Of a stretch of 64,000 nt of DNA, positions 26,922-34,032 are shown in pieces (the stretch's first letter is position 1; each line of letters opens with the position of its first letter). Origin of the DNA: Alphaproteobacteria bacterium (GTDB lineage: Bacteria > Pseudomonadota > Alphaproteobacteria > Micropepsales > Micropepsaceae). The position numbers were made by a program, and so were the translations under genes. A model generated the notes under the pieces. It made no database searches. It had not been told where the DNA came from and worked only from the letters and a program-made list of their open reading frames with translations. The stretch covers positions 1 to 64,000 of the forward strand of contig CANJJD010000013.1 in NCBI GenBank assembly GCA_947474645.1, written 5' to 3'.

Positions 26922-28280
26922 TTAAAACAATTCGGCCGGGACCGGACCGGGTGCCTGGAAGCCCGGCAGCATGACCGGCGGGCGCGCCTTTTGTTGTGGC
27001 GCATCGGGTTTGACGGCGGCATCGCTGTCCCACGGGATGCGCGCACCCAGGCCTTGCGCCACCCGGACCGCGCTGGCCAGGCCGTCCTCGTGGAAGCCGT
27101 GGCCCAGATGGGCGCCGGCGAACCAGGTGCCCTGGCGGCCCTGCAGCGCGGCGATGCGCCCCTGGGCGGCCATGGCGGCCTCGTCGAACACCGGATGGTC
27201 GAACTCGGCCCGGTCGAACACCAGGTGGTCCGGAATGTCGCGCTTGGGATTGAGGCTGACGAACAGCGGGTATTTCTGGTCGATGCCCTGCAGCAGGTTC
27301 ATCCAGTAGGTCACGGTTATCTTGGGGTGGAGAATGTCTCCATCTGAAACGTAGTTCCAGCTTGCCCAGCAGCGCCGGCGGCGCGGCATGATGCTTTCGT
27401 CGCGGTGCAGGACGGCGATGTTCTTCTGGTAGCGGAAACAGGACAGCGCGGCCTGTTCTTCCCGGTCCACATCCTTCAGCAGCGCCAGTGTCTCGTCACC
27501 ATGGCTGGCCATCACGACCTGGTCATAGACCTCGGTGCCGCCCTGGGAATCCTTGACCTGCACCTTCCCATCGTGGCGCGTCACTGCCACCGCGGCACAA
27601 TTGGTGCGGATGCGATGCGCAAAGGGCGCGGTAAGGCGGCGAACATATTCCTGGCTGCCGCCGGTGACGGTGCGCCATTGCGGCTGCCCGGTGAAGGACA
27701 TCAGGTGATGATTGGCGAAGAACCGCACCAAGGTGCGGGCCGGGAAGTTCATCATCTCGCAGGGCGGGCAGCTCCAGATCGCGCCCGACATGGGCAGCAG
27801 ATAAAAGCGCCGGAACCAGTCACCCAGGCCCAGCTTGCGGATCAACCCTTCGACGCTGAGTTCGGGATGGCGCTCGACCGTTTCCTGCGCCCTGGCGTTG
27901 AATTTGAAAACGTCGCGCACCAAGAGGCCGAAGCGGGGCCGCAGCAGGTTGCGGCGCTGGCCGATCACCGAGTCCAGGTCCTTGAGGCCCCATTCCAGCC
28001 AGCCGTCGCGGATGGAGGCGGCGAAGGTCATGTCGCTGGCATGGGTGGGCACGCCCAGATGGGCGAACAGGCCGGACAGGTTGGGATAGTTGGGGCAGTT
28101 GAAGACGATGAAGCCGGTATCGACGGGGATCGCCTTGCCGTCATAGTCCAAGGTCACGGTGCGGCTGTGCCCCCCGATCCGGCCGGCCTTTTCATAGACA
28201 GTGATGTCGTGGTCGGGATTCAGCAAAAAGGCGCTGCCCAGCCCCGAAATTCCCGTCCCGATAATAGCGATCCTGGCCAT
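26922..28280 (-). CDS. FAD-dependent amine-oxidase-type oxidoreductase
   Basis: 452 residues. N-terminal FAD loop GTGISGLGSAFLL, YEKAGRIGGHSRTV and the VDTGFIVFN segment typical of the protein that precedes cfa in many proteobacteria. Co-transcribed with cfa (42-base gap). The DUF1365 gene that usually lies between the two is absent here. The -10 of its TGATCC-type promoter is only 6 bases before ATG, so the message may be leaderless. Confidence 0.85.
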   Translation of the reverse strand: MARIAIIGTGISGLGSAFLLNPDHDITVYEKAGRIGGHSRTVTLDYDGKAIPVDTGFIVFNCPNYPNLSGLFAHLGVPTHASDMTFAASIRDGWLEWGLKDLDSVIGQRRNLLRPRFGLLVRDVFKFNARAQETVERHPELSVEGLIRKLGLGDWFRRFYLLPMSGAIWSCPPCEMMNFPARTLVRFFANHHLMSFTGQPQWRTVTGGSQEYVRRLTAPFAHRIRTNCAAVAVTRHDGKVQVKDSQGGTEVYDQVVMASHGDETLALLKDVDREEQAALSCFRYQKNIAVLHRDESIMPRRRRCWASWNYVSDGDILHPKITVTYWMNLLQGIDQKYPLFVSLNPKRDIPDHLVFDRAEFDHPVFDEAAMAAQGRIAALQGRQGTWFAGAHLGHGFHEDGLASAVRVAQGLGARIPWDSDAAVKPDAPQQKARPPVMLPGFQAPGPVPAELF

Positions 28281-28285
28281 TGGAT

Positions 28286-28315
28286 CAGTTACGCCCCCTT
28301 GCGATCCCCGGATCA
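28286..28315 (-). promoter_or_regulatory. RpoE/ChrR-type promoter for the FAD gene and cfa
   Basis: On the minus strand TGATCC (28310-28315) and TAACTG (28286-28291) are separated by exactly 18 bases. This is the -35/-10 form known for Rhodobacter RpoE (TGATCC...TAA). Transcription would start at or next to the ATG. Confidence 0.6.
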
Positions 28316-28327
28316 CCTGAGCCTAAT

Positions 28328-28357
28328 TGATCCGGACGCCGCTGGCGCGCGTAAAAA
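28328..28357 (+). promoter_or_regulatory. RpoE/ChrR-type promoter for the DUF2177 gene
   Basis: TGATCC (28328-28333), 18 bases, TAAAAA (28352-28357), then an AGGAAAGGGA ribosome site and ATG at 28379. The spacing is identical to that of the divergent promoter next to it. Confidence 0.65.
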
Positions 28358-28378
28358 ACACGCAGGAAAGGGACCCCG

Positions 28379-28780
28379 ATGGCCTATCTGATTGCCTATG
28401 GCGTGTGCGTTCTGGTGATGGGCGGGCTTGACTTCCTCTGGCTGACCAACACGTCCAAGGCGCTGTACCAGAAGGACCTGGGCGCGCTGCTGGCCCCCGA
28501 CCCCAACATGGTGGTCGCGGTGATTTTCTACCTGCTCTACATTGTGGGCATACAGATTTTTGCCGTGCGGCCCGCGCTGGAATCGGGCGACTGGAAAACC
28601 GCAGCCTTGTTCGGTGCGCTGTTCGGCTTCTTCACCTACGCCACCTACGACCTCACCAACATGGCGACCATGAAGGTGTGGACGCTGCGCGTGACCCTGC
28701 TGGACATTGCCTGGGGCACCATCCTGACAGGGATCACGGCCAGTGCAGGCGCTTTCGCCGCCTTACGGTTCGTGAAGTAG
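28379..28780 (+). CDS. DUF2177 family membrane protein
   Basis: 133 residues, four membrane segments. Family features: GGLDFLWLTNTSKALYQKDLG at the first loop and FFTYATYDLTNMATMKVW. DUF2177 genes cluster with cfa and its FAD partner in photooxidative-stress regulons; here the gene is divergent from them and shares their promoter type. Molecular function unknown. Confidence 0.83.
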   Translation: MAYLIAYGVCVLVMGGLDFLWLTNTSKALYQKDLGALLAPDPNMVVAVIFYLLYIVGIQIFAVRPALESGDWKTAALFGALFGFFTYATYDLTNMATMKVWTLRVTLLDIAWGTILTGITASAGAFAALRFVK

Positions 28781-28781
28781 C

Positions 28782-29117
28782 TTAGTTCTGGCCGTACAGC
28801 ATGTGCAGCTGCTTGCGCGAAGAGTCGGTGACGATTTCGTTGCGATCGGCGTCATAGGCCACCCGCTTGGCATCCAGCACCATCATCTTCTCATCAGGGC
28901 CCAGCAGCGCCACCGACACTTTGGCGGGCGTGCCTTGCGTGGTCAGCTCCAGGCGCTGGACCGCGCCGATAACCCTGCCGTTGGTATCGCGTACATTGGC
29001 ATTGGCGATAGTGAGCGGCGGGTTTTCGATCGAGGACAAGGGGACGAGCGCCGCGAATGCCGGCGTGGCCAGCAGGGAAAGGGCGGCGCCGGTCATGGCG
29101 ATAAGACGGTTCTTCAT
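28782..29117 (-). CDS. Exported protein under an EcfG-type promoter
   Basis: 111 residues with a clear signal peptide (cleavage after PAFA, about residue 22). The mature part resembles a small beta-barrel: NANVRDTNGRVIGAVQRLEL recalls the PRC-barrel pattern of a conserved D-x-x-G-x-x-I-G turn, but I cannot confirm the family. Ends in VTDSSRKQLHMLYGQN. Likely a periplasmic stress protein. The stop is 1 base from the convergent DUF2177 stop. Confidence 0.7.
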   Translation of the reverse strand: MKNRLIAMTGAALSLLATPAFAALVPLSSIENPPLTIANANVRDTNGRVIGAVQRLELTTQGTPAKVSVALLGPDEKMMVLDAKRVAYDADRNEIVTDSSRKQLHMLYGQN

Positions 29118-29150
29118 GGGGATGCTCCTGTTGAAAAGCCTTTCCATGAA

Positions 29151-29176
29151 AACGGGTGGGCAGGCGAGCCCGTTCC
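29151..29176 (-). promoter_or_regulatory. EcfG-type promoter of the exported protein gene
   Basis: Minus strand GGAAC (29172-29176), 17 bases, CGTT (29151-29154); the start codon is about 34 bases further. Matches the alphaproteobacterial general stress sigma consensus GGAAC-N16/17-CGTT. Confidence 0.72.
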
Positions 29177-29193
29177 CCTGAAAAAGCACGGAA

Positions 29194-29208
29194 CCTAAGG
29201 ACCTTAGG
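29194..29208. promoter_or_regulatory. Palindrome CCTAAGG-A-CCTTAGG between divergent stress promoters
   Basis: Perfect 7-base arms with a 1-base centre. It abuts the GGAAC of the rightward promoter and lies 18 bases from the leftward one, so a bound regulator could affect both. Confidence 0.4.
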
Positions 29209-29233
29209 GGAACTTGGGCGGGGCGCGGGAGTT
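29209..29233 (+). promoter_or_regulatory. EcfG-type promoter of the DUF3309 gene
   Basis: GGAAC (29209-29213), 17 bases, GTT (29231-29233), read as GGAAC-N16-AGTT. Start codon at 29263, preceded by GAAGGA. Confidence 0.6.
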
Positions 29234-29262
29234 GCTTCCACATATAGCTGGAAGGATTTCAA

Positions 29263-29418
29263 ATGCTCGGAACCATTCTGATTGTCGTGCTTCTGCTGCT
29301 GCTTCTCGGCGCCTGGCCTTCCTGGCCGCACAGCCGCGCCTGGGGCTACTACCCGTCCGGAACCCTGGGCCTGGTGCTGGTGATCGTGCTGGTACTGGCG
29401 TTGCTCGGCCGCATCTGA
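29263..29418 (+). CDS. DUF3309 small membrane protein
   Basis: 51 residues, two hydrophobic segments joined by the family signature WPHSRAWGYYPSG, ending LALLGRI. DUF3309 proteins are short, widespread in alphaproteobacteria and typically stress-induced; molecular role unknown. First of three small genes transcribed together from the EcfG-type promoter. Confidence 0.85.
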   Translation: MLGTILIVVLLLLLLGAWPSWPHSRAWGYYPSGTLGLVLVIVLVLALLGRI

Positions 29419-29427
29419 CGGTGCGCC

Positions 29428-29646
29428 ATGAGCAAAAAGAGACTGTTCGACGATATCAGGCAGAACCCGGCGCGGATCTATCGCACCCCGGGTGACGTGC
29501 TGCGCGACCGCCGCTTCGACGATGGCGAACGGTTGGAAATCCTGCTGGCCTGGCGCGATGCCGCGCCGGACGCACAAGACGAAATCGCGGCCGTGATCGC
29601 CGAGCTGGAAAACCGGCTGCATATCAGCGGCCACGCCGCGGAATAA
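29428..29646 (+). CDS. Hypothetical protein, 72 residues
   Basis: Soluble, charged and helical; starts 9 bases after the DUF3309 stop. Contains RIYRTPGDVLRDRRF, then an acidic helix (AAVIAELENRL). I do not recognise a family. Codon use matches the neighbours, so it looks like a real co-transcribed gene. Confidence 0.6.
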   Translation: MSKKRLFDDIRQNPARIYRTPGDVLRDRRFDDGERLEILLAWRDAAPDAQDEIAAVIAELENRLHISGHAAE

Positions 29647-29659
29647 CAGGAGACAGGCA

Positions 29660-29812
29660 ATGGCACATACGGAAGACGGCAAGACGGTTCTGAATGCGCA
29701 GGAAGCGCGCGGCGGCAAGGAGCTGGGGGTGATGCGCTATGTGCTGCACATCTCGTTGGCGCTGTCGGTGATCGCAGGCATCGTGATCTACAGCATCTTC
29801 TTCCGCGGATAA
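29660..29812 (+). CDS. Small single-pass membrane protein, 50 residues
   Basis: Polar N-terminal half (MAHTEDGKTVLNAQEARGG), then one membrane segment (VLHISLALSVIAGIVIYSIF) and a short basic end. ACAGGAGACA precedes the ATG by 5 bases. Third gene of the DUF3309 unit. Function unknown. Confidence 0.6.
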   Translation: MAHTEDGKTVLNAQEARGGKELGVMRYVLHISLALSVIAGIVIYSIFFRG

Positions 29813-29820
29813 GCGGACGA

Positions 29821-30231
29821 TCAGGCGGACAACTGCATCAGCGCGCGCCTGAGCTCCACCGGGCCGAAGGGCTTGCGCAAGACCGCATGATTCTGGAATT
29901 GGGCCGGGATGGCCTGCGGGCCATAGGCGGTTGCGAACAGGAAGGGAATGTCGCGATCTTCCAATTCCGCGGCGAAGGCGAAGACCGTCTTGCCGTTCAG
30001 GTGCACGTCCAGCACCGCCAGGTCGAACAGGTCGCTGTCCAGCAGACGCATGGCGTCTTCCAGCCGGGGCACCACGGCGGCGACCTCATAGGCCAGCTCG
30101 CTGACCATGTCCTCGATCAGCATGGCCACAGTCATCTCGTCCTCGACCACCAGCACCCGGGGCGCCACCACCCGCAAATGGGTATGATCGGCGGGTAGGC
30201 CGGGAATAGGTCCGTGCTGGGGTATCGGCAT
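29821..30231 (-). CDS. Single-domain response regulator, FAT GUY-like
   Basis: 136 residues, receiver domain only: acidic pair Glu30-Asp31, phospho-acceptor Asp75 (LAVLDVHLNG), Lys120 in LRKPF. The segment PFLFATAYG (96-104) is close to the FAT GUY motif (PFxFATGY) of alphaproteobacterial single-domain regulators such as SdrG, which work in the PhyR general stress pathway. A start at 30246 adds five residues. Its location in the stress cluster supports that role. Confidence 0.8.
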   Translation of the reverse strand: MPIPQHGPIPGLPADHTHLRVVAPRVLVVEDEMTVAMLIEDMVSELAYEVAAVVPRLEDAMRLLDSDLFDLAVLDVHLNGKTVFAFAAELEDRDIPFLFATAYGPQAIPAQFQNHAVLRKPFGPVELRRALMQLSA

Positions 30232-30396
30232 GACAGGGTCGCCCATAGCCGTGCAACGCCCGCTTGCGCCCAAGGTTGCACCTGTTGGGGGTGGTAACCG
30301 GCTGGGTTGGTTAGCCATTTGTTGCCCGATTGCTAACCCCTTGACGTAAAACGCGCAGCGCCTCACCAAGGGGCGGACTTTCTCTGAGCCCCGCCT

Positions 30397-31482
30397 TTGC
30401 CCACCGCCCAGCTTTCCATCGTCGTGCCCACCTTCAAGGAGCGGGGCAATGTCGCCGAGCTGGTGCGCCGGCTGGACGCCGCCCTGGCCGGCATCGCCTG
30501 GGAAGCCATTTTCGTGGACGACAACTCTCCCGACGGCACCGCCGCGGCGGTGAAGGACATTGCCGCCCAAGACCCCCGGGTGCGCTGCCTGCGCCGGGTG
30601 GGGCGCAGGGGCCTTGCCGGGGCCTGTATCGAGGGCATCCTGTCCAGCGCCGCGCCCTATGTGGCGGTGATAGACGCAGACCTGCAGCATGACGAAAAGG
30701 TGCTGCCCGCCATGCTGGCCAAGCTGACGAGCGGCGAGGCGGACCTGGTGGCGGCCACCCGCTATGTCGCGGGCGGATCGGCCGCCAGCTTTTCGGAAGG
30801 CCGCGGCGCCATCTCGCGGCTGGCGACGGCCATGACCCACCGGATGGTGGGTACGCCCTTGTCCGATCCCATGTCGGGCTTTTTCATGCTGCGCCGCGAC
30901 CGCTTTGACGAGATCGCGCCGCGCCTGACGCCGGCCGGATTCAAGATCCTGCTGGACATCGCCGCGACGGCGGGACCGAGCCTGCGCATCGCCGAACAGG
31001 CCTACAGTTTCGGCGAGCGCCATGCCGGCGAAAGCAAGTTCAATATCCAGATCGGCGTGGAATTCCTTGGGTTGCTGCTGGCCAAGACGACCGGCGATTT
31101 TGTCGACCCGCGCTTCATTTTCTTCGCCATTGTCGGCAGCATCGGTCTTGTGGTGCACCTGGCCGTCCTGTTCGGCGGCTTGCTGGTGCATGAGGATTTT
31201 CGTGTCGCCCAGATCATCGCCACCTTCGTCGCCATGACCAGCAACTTCCTGCTCAACAATGAACTGACTTACCGTGACCGTCGGCTTAAGGGATGGAGCA
31301 TGCTGCGCGGCTTTGTGCTGTTCTGCCTGGTCTGTTCGGTGGGCGTGCTGGCCAATGTGGACCTGGCGAGCTGGCTTTACGGCGAACGTTCGACCTGGTG
31401 GGTGGCCGGCGCGGTGGGCGCGGTGATGAGCGTGTTGTGGAACTACGCCATGTCGACATTGTTCGTCTGGCGCGCAAGATGA
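30397..31482 (+). CDS. Glycosyltransferase family 2 fused to GtrA domain
   Basis: 361 residues from a TTG start. Residues 1-225 are a dolichol-phosphate-mannose-synthase-like GT2 domain (LSIVVPTFKERGN, FVDDNSPDGT, VIDADLQHDE). Residues about 235-355 are a GtrA-like domain with four membrane segments. Such fusions make and perhaps flip polyprenyl-phosphate sugars for lipid A or polysaccharide modification; the next gene is a matching GT39 enzyme. Confidence 0.85.
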   Translation: MPTAQLSIVVPTFKERGNVAELVRRLDAALAGIAWEAIFVDDNSPDGTAAAVKDIAAQDPRVRCLRRVGRRGLAGACIEGILSSAAPYVAVIDADLQHDEKVLPAMLAKLTSGEADLVAATRYVAGGSAASFSEGRGAISRLATAMTHRMVGTPLSDPMSGFFMLRRDRFDEIAPRLTPAGFKILLDIAATAGPSLRIAEQAYSFGERHAGESKFNIQIGVEFLGLLLAKTTGDFVDPRFIFFAIVGSIGLVVHLAVLFGGLLVHEDFRVAQIIATFVAMTSNFLLNNELTYRDRRLKGWSMLRGFVLFCLVCSVGVLANVDLASWLYGERSTWWVAGAVGAVMSVLWNYAMSTLFVWRAR

Positions 31483-31499
31483 TGCCCTCTCCGGCCTTC

Positions 31500-31565
31500 G
31501 CCGGCTCGAGAGCCGGCTACGGCCACCTCCCCCCATACAAGCGCGCTTCGCGCGCACGGGGGAGG
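31500..31565. repeat. Two tandem hairpins between glycosyltransferase genes
   Basis: GCCGGCTC/GAGCCGGC (31500-31517), then an outer CTCCCCC (from 31527) / GGGGGAG (to 31564) enclosing GCGCGC-TTC-GCGCGC. REP-like. The right arm also supplies the GGGGAGGG next to the following GTG start. Confidence 0.55.
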
Positions 31566-31567
31566 GC

Positions 31568-32986
31568 GTGATCCCGGCGAGAGTCAGCCTGGCGATTGTC
31601 GCGCTGCTGCTTGTGCTGCGCGGCGTGATAGCGGCGGTGCTGCCGCTGTCGGCCGACGAGGCCTATTACTGGCTGTGGTCGCTGCATCCGGCTTTCGGTT
31701 ATTTCGATCATCCGCCCATGATCGCCTGGTTGATCCGCGCCGGGACTTTTGTGTTCGGTGATACGCCGCTGGGCGTGCGCGCGGCCGGTGTGGCGCTGTC
31801 CGTGCCCGCAACCTGGTTTGTCTGGCGCGCCGCAGCGCTTGTTTTGAAGGATGAAGACCGCGCCGCGCTGGCGGCTTTGTTCTTCAACCTCACCATCATG
31901 GTTTCGGCGGAGCTGCTGGCGGCGACCCCGGACATGCCGTCCACCGTCACGGCCTGCGCCTTTGTCTATTGCTTGGCGCAAGTGCAAGCCACGGGCAACG
32001 GCAAATGGTGGCTGGCGGTCGGCGTGGCCGCTGGCTTGGGACTGCTGTCCAAATTCTCCGCGCTGTTCCTGGGCGCGGGCACGTTGCTCTGGCTGGTGGT
32101 GGATGCGCGGGAGCGCAAATGGCTGGCGACGGCATGGCCCTATCTGGGCGCCGTGTTGGCGCTGCTGCTCTGGGCGCCCGCCTTGCTCTGGCAATCACAG
32201 CATCATTGGGAAACCTTCGCCTTCCAGTTCGGCCGCGTCGGCACCGGCCATTACACCTGGCGCTATCTGGGCGAATTTCTGGGCGCGCAGTTCGCCATGG
32301 CCTCGCCGCTGATTTTTGTCCTGATGGCGGTTGGCCTGTGGCGTGCGACTCGACGGGACAGCGACCAGTTGATGTTGGCGCTGCTGGCCTGGACGGCGCT
32401 GGGCTATTTCCTGCAACACTCGCTGCACGACCGCGTGCAAGGCAACTGGCCCTGCTTCATCTATCCGGCGCTGGCGATCCTGGCCGCCGGCGTCCGCACC
32501 AGCGGTGTATTGCGCAAAGTGTCCATGATCGCCGCGCCGCTGGCCGGGGTGATGCTGCTGGCGCTCTACGCCCATGCGGCCTTCCCGCAAATGCTCAATC
32601 TGCGCAAGGATCCGGTGGCGCGCATCCTGGGCCGCGACTTCGCGCCCATTGCCAGCGTCGCCGCGGCGCTGAACCAGGCGCATCTGGCCGATGCCATTCT
32701 CACCACCGATTATGAGACCACCGCCTGGCTGCGCTTCACCCAGCCGGGCCTCAAGGTCATCCAGGTCAATGAGCCCCAGCGCTATCCGGACGCTCCGCCG
32801 CCGCCGGCCGCGCTGCTGAAAGGCCGGCTGTACTATCTGGCGAATTTGCGCCGTGACCAGCATCGCCTGGTGCAGCAGTCCTTCGGCTATATTGGTTTTC
32901 CCACCCAGGCCCAGGCCCCGTCCGGCATTTACATGCTGTATCCGGTCGGCCGCCCCAAAAGTTCCCTGATCGGCAAGATGCCTTAG
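31568..32986 (+). CDS. Glycosyltransferase family 39 (ArnT-like)
   Basis: 472 residues with about ten membrane segments. First periplasmic loop holds the GT39 signature DEAYYWLWSLHPAFGYFDHP, as in ArnT and protein mannosyltransferases, which move a sugar from a polyprenyl-phosphate donor to lipid A or protein. Together with the preceding gene it forms a donor-plus-transferase pair. The annotated GTG start is only 2-3 bases from GGAGG, so a start a few codons downstream is possible. Confidence 0.83.
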   Translation: MIPARVSLAIVALLLVLRGVIAAVLPLSADEAYYWLWSLHPAFGYFDHPPMIAWLIRAGTFVFGDTPLGVRAAGVALSVPATWFVWRAAALVLKDEDRAALAALFFNLTIMVSAELLAATPDMPSTVTACAFVYCLAQVQATGNGKWWLAVGVAAGLGLLSKFSALFLGAGTLLWLVVDARERKWLATAWPYLGAVLALLLWAPALLWQSQHHWETFAFQFGRVGTGHYTWRYLGEFLGAQFAMASPLIFVLMAVGLWRATRRDSDQLMLALLAWTALGYFLQHSLHDRVQGNWPCFIYPALAILAAGVRTSGVLRKVSMIAAPLAGVMLLALYAHAAFPQMLNLRKDPVARILGRDFAPIASVAAALNQAHLADAILTTDYETTAWLRFTQPGLKVIQVNEPQRYPDAPPPPAALLKGRLYYLANLRRDQHRLVQQSFGYIGFPTQAQAPSGIYMLYPVGRPKSSLIGKMP

Positions 32987-33024
32987 AGCGTCGGCGAAAG
33001 CCGCCATCGAAAAGGCAACAAAAA

Positions 33025-33045
33025 AGCCCCGCGGAGCGGGGCTTT
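33025..33045 (+). terminator. Intrinsic terminator after the GT39 gene
   Basis: AGCCCCGC (33025-33032), loop GGA, GCGGGGCT (33036-33043) with A-run before and a short T-run after. Confidence 0.75.
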
Positions 33046-33167
33046 AAGAGAAGAGAGCGGACACCCGAAGCGGGCTGTCGAAGGGGCTGGGGGCGTTCCG
33101 GATCGGACGTCCGCTCGGGTGAGATAATGGGCGGAGGAAAAAAGCGTTCCGGCCGGCCCAAAAAAAT

Positions 33168-33323
33168 TTACGTCTTGTCGATGACCGCTACCTTGGCGGG
33201 ATGGGGCTGGGCAGCAAGTTCCGCGGCATGCCGGTCGGAGGAGCCGAACAGCAGGGCAAGCAGCAGCACCCCCGCGATCAGGGTCTCCACCGGATGCTCT
33301 ATCAGGAAGGCGGGAATACGCAT
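33168..33323 (-). CDS. Small membrane protein, 51 residues
   Basis: MRIPAFLIEHPVETLIAGVL begins one membrane segment (about 12-28) followed by a short Ala/His-rich tail and VAVIDKT. GAGGGAGA lies 6 bases upstream of the ATG. It follows the DUF1328 gene by 38 bases and would share its EcfG-type promoter. No family recognised. Confidence 0.55.
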   Translation of the reverse strand: MRIPAFLIEHPVETLIAGVLLLALLFGSSDRHAAELAAQPHPAKVAVIDKT

Positions 33324-33341
33324 GCGCAGTCTCCCTCGATC

Positions 33342-33368
33342 AGACAATCAGACTTAGACAATCAGACT
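33342..33368. repeat. Tandem 14-base repeat spanning the DUF1328 stop
   Basis: AGACAATCAGACT occurs at 33342-33354 and 33356-33368, a 14-base period. The DUF1328 stop codon (33362-33364 on the other strand) lies in the second copy. Confidence 0.6.
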
Positions 33369-33535
33369 GGCGGCCTGCCCCTGAGCGCGCCCGAAAAAGC
33401 GCTGACGATCAGAAGGATCAGGAACACCACCAGGAGCAGTTTGGCGATCGTTGCCGCCAAGCCTGCCAAGCCGAAAAAGCCCATATAGCCGGCGACCAGT
33501 GCGAGAATCAGAAAAGTAAGCGCCCAACCCAGCAT
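33362..33535 (-). CDS. DUF1328 small membrane protein
   Basis: 57 residues, two membrane segments: [20 protein letters not shown], then [20 protein letters not shown]. This is the DUF1328/YtjA pattern (W-A-x-x-F-L-I-x-A-x-V-A). Family members are small, often stress-induced inner membrane proteins. EcfG-type promoter 32 bases upstream. Confidence 0.85.
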   Translation of the reverse strand: MLGWALTFLILALVAGYMGFFGLAGLAATIAKLLLVVFLILLIVSAFSGALRGRPPV

Positions 33536-33566
33536 GCGATTTGCTCCCTTTAGTCTAGGTCACAAA

Positions 33567-33591
33567 AACGTCTCGGTTGGGCGGCGGTTCC
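33567..33591 (-). promoter_or_regulatory. EcfG-type promoter of the DUF1328 gene
   Basis: Minus strand GGAAC (33587-33591), exactly 16 bases, CGTT (33567-33570): the textbook general-stress promoter form. Confidence 0.8.
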
Positions 33592-33624
33592 ACTTGTCCA
33601 CAGGGGGACGGAAGTGGGGCGCAG

Positions 33625-33975
33625 CTATTTGGAGGATTTGTTGCGGTTGAGAAACATGTTGGCGGCCGCAGCCAGGCCGGCGCCGACAATGGCGAGCCAG
33701 GGTGTTTCCTTCGCAACCGCGGCAAGCAGCACCCGAGTCAGCTCGTTATTCTGCGCCGGCGGGGGCGGACGGCGCGGACGCGACAGCTTTACGATCAGCG
33801 CCCATAGCAAAGGCGGCACCAGCAACACCGCACCGGCCACGGCATAGCCGCCGACATTGCCCAAGGTCGCAGCCAGGCAATGCGCCAGCGCCACGCCCAA
33901 CAGGCCAATGCCGAAAAACGCCATGGCAATGGCGGTGGCGGCAAAAATCGCCTTGGCGGTCAATCGCGCGAGCAT
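33625..33975 (-). CDS. Holin-superfamily-III-like membrane protein
   Basis: 116 residues. Two adjacent membrane segments in the first half (about 8-32 and 40-62), a Pro-rich basic linker (SRPRRPPPPAQ) and a third hydrophobic stretch near the end (about 92-110). Genes of the phage-holin-like (Holin-X) family usually follow DUF883 genes, as here. Not phage-related in this setting; probably an envelope stress protein. Confidence 0.65.
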   Translation of the reverse strand: MLARLTAKAIFAATAIAMAFFGIGLLGVALAHCLAATLGNVGGYAVAGAVLLVPPLLWALIVKLSRPRRPPPPAQNNELTRVLLAAVAKETPWLAIVGAGLAAAANMFLNRNKSSK

Positions 33976-34032
33976 GTTCGTTGGTCCCTTTGCCGGCCGG
34001 TTATACGCCAGCCCGCCTTAACAGGGAAAGAA

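Noticed and set aside
29821-31557. A 578-codon minus-strand open frame across the response regulator and the opposite glycosyltransferase
   Set aside because: Only the last 136 codons form a known domain. The rest is antisense to a clear GT2-GtrA gene and has the repetitive His/Arg/Gly composition of high-GC shadow frames.
33625-33975. Prophage remnant because of the holin-like gene
   Set aside because: No other phage genes; this family commonly follows DUF883 genes in stress loci.
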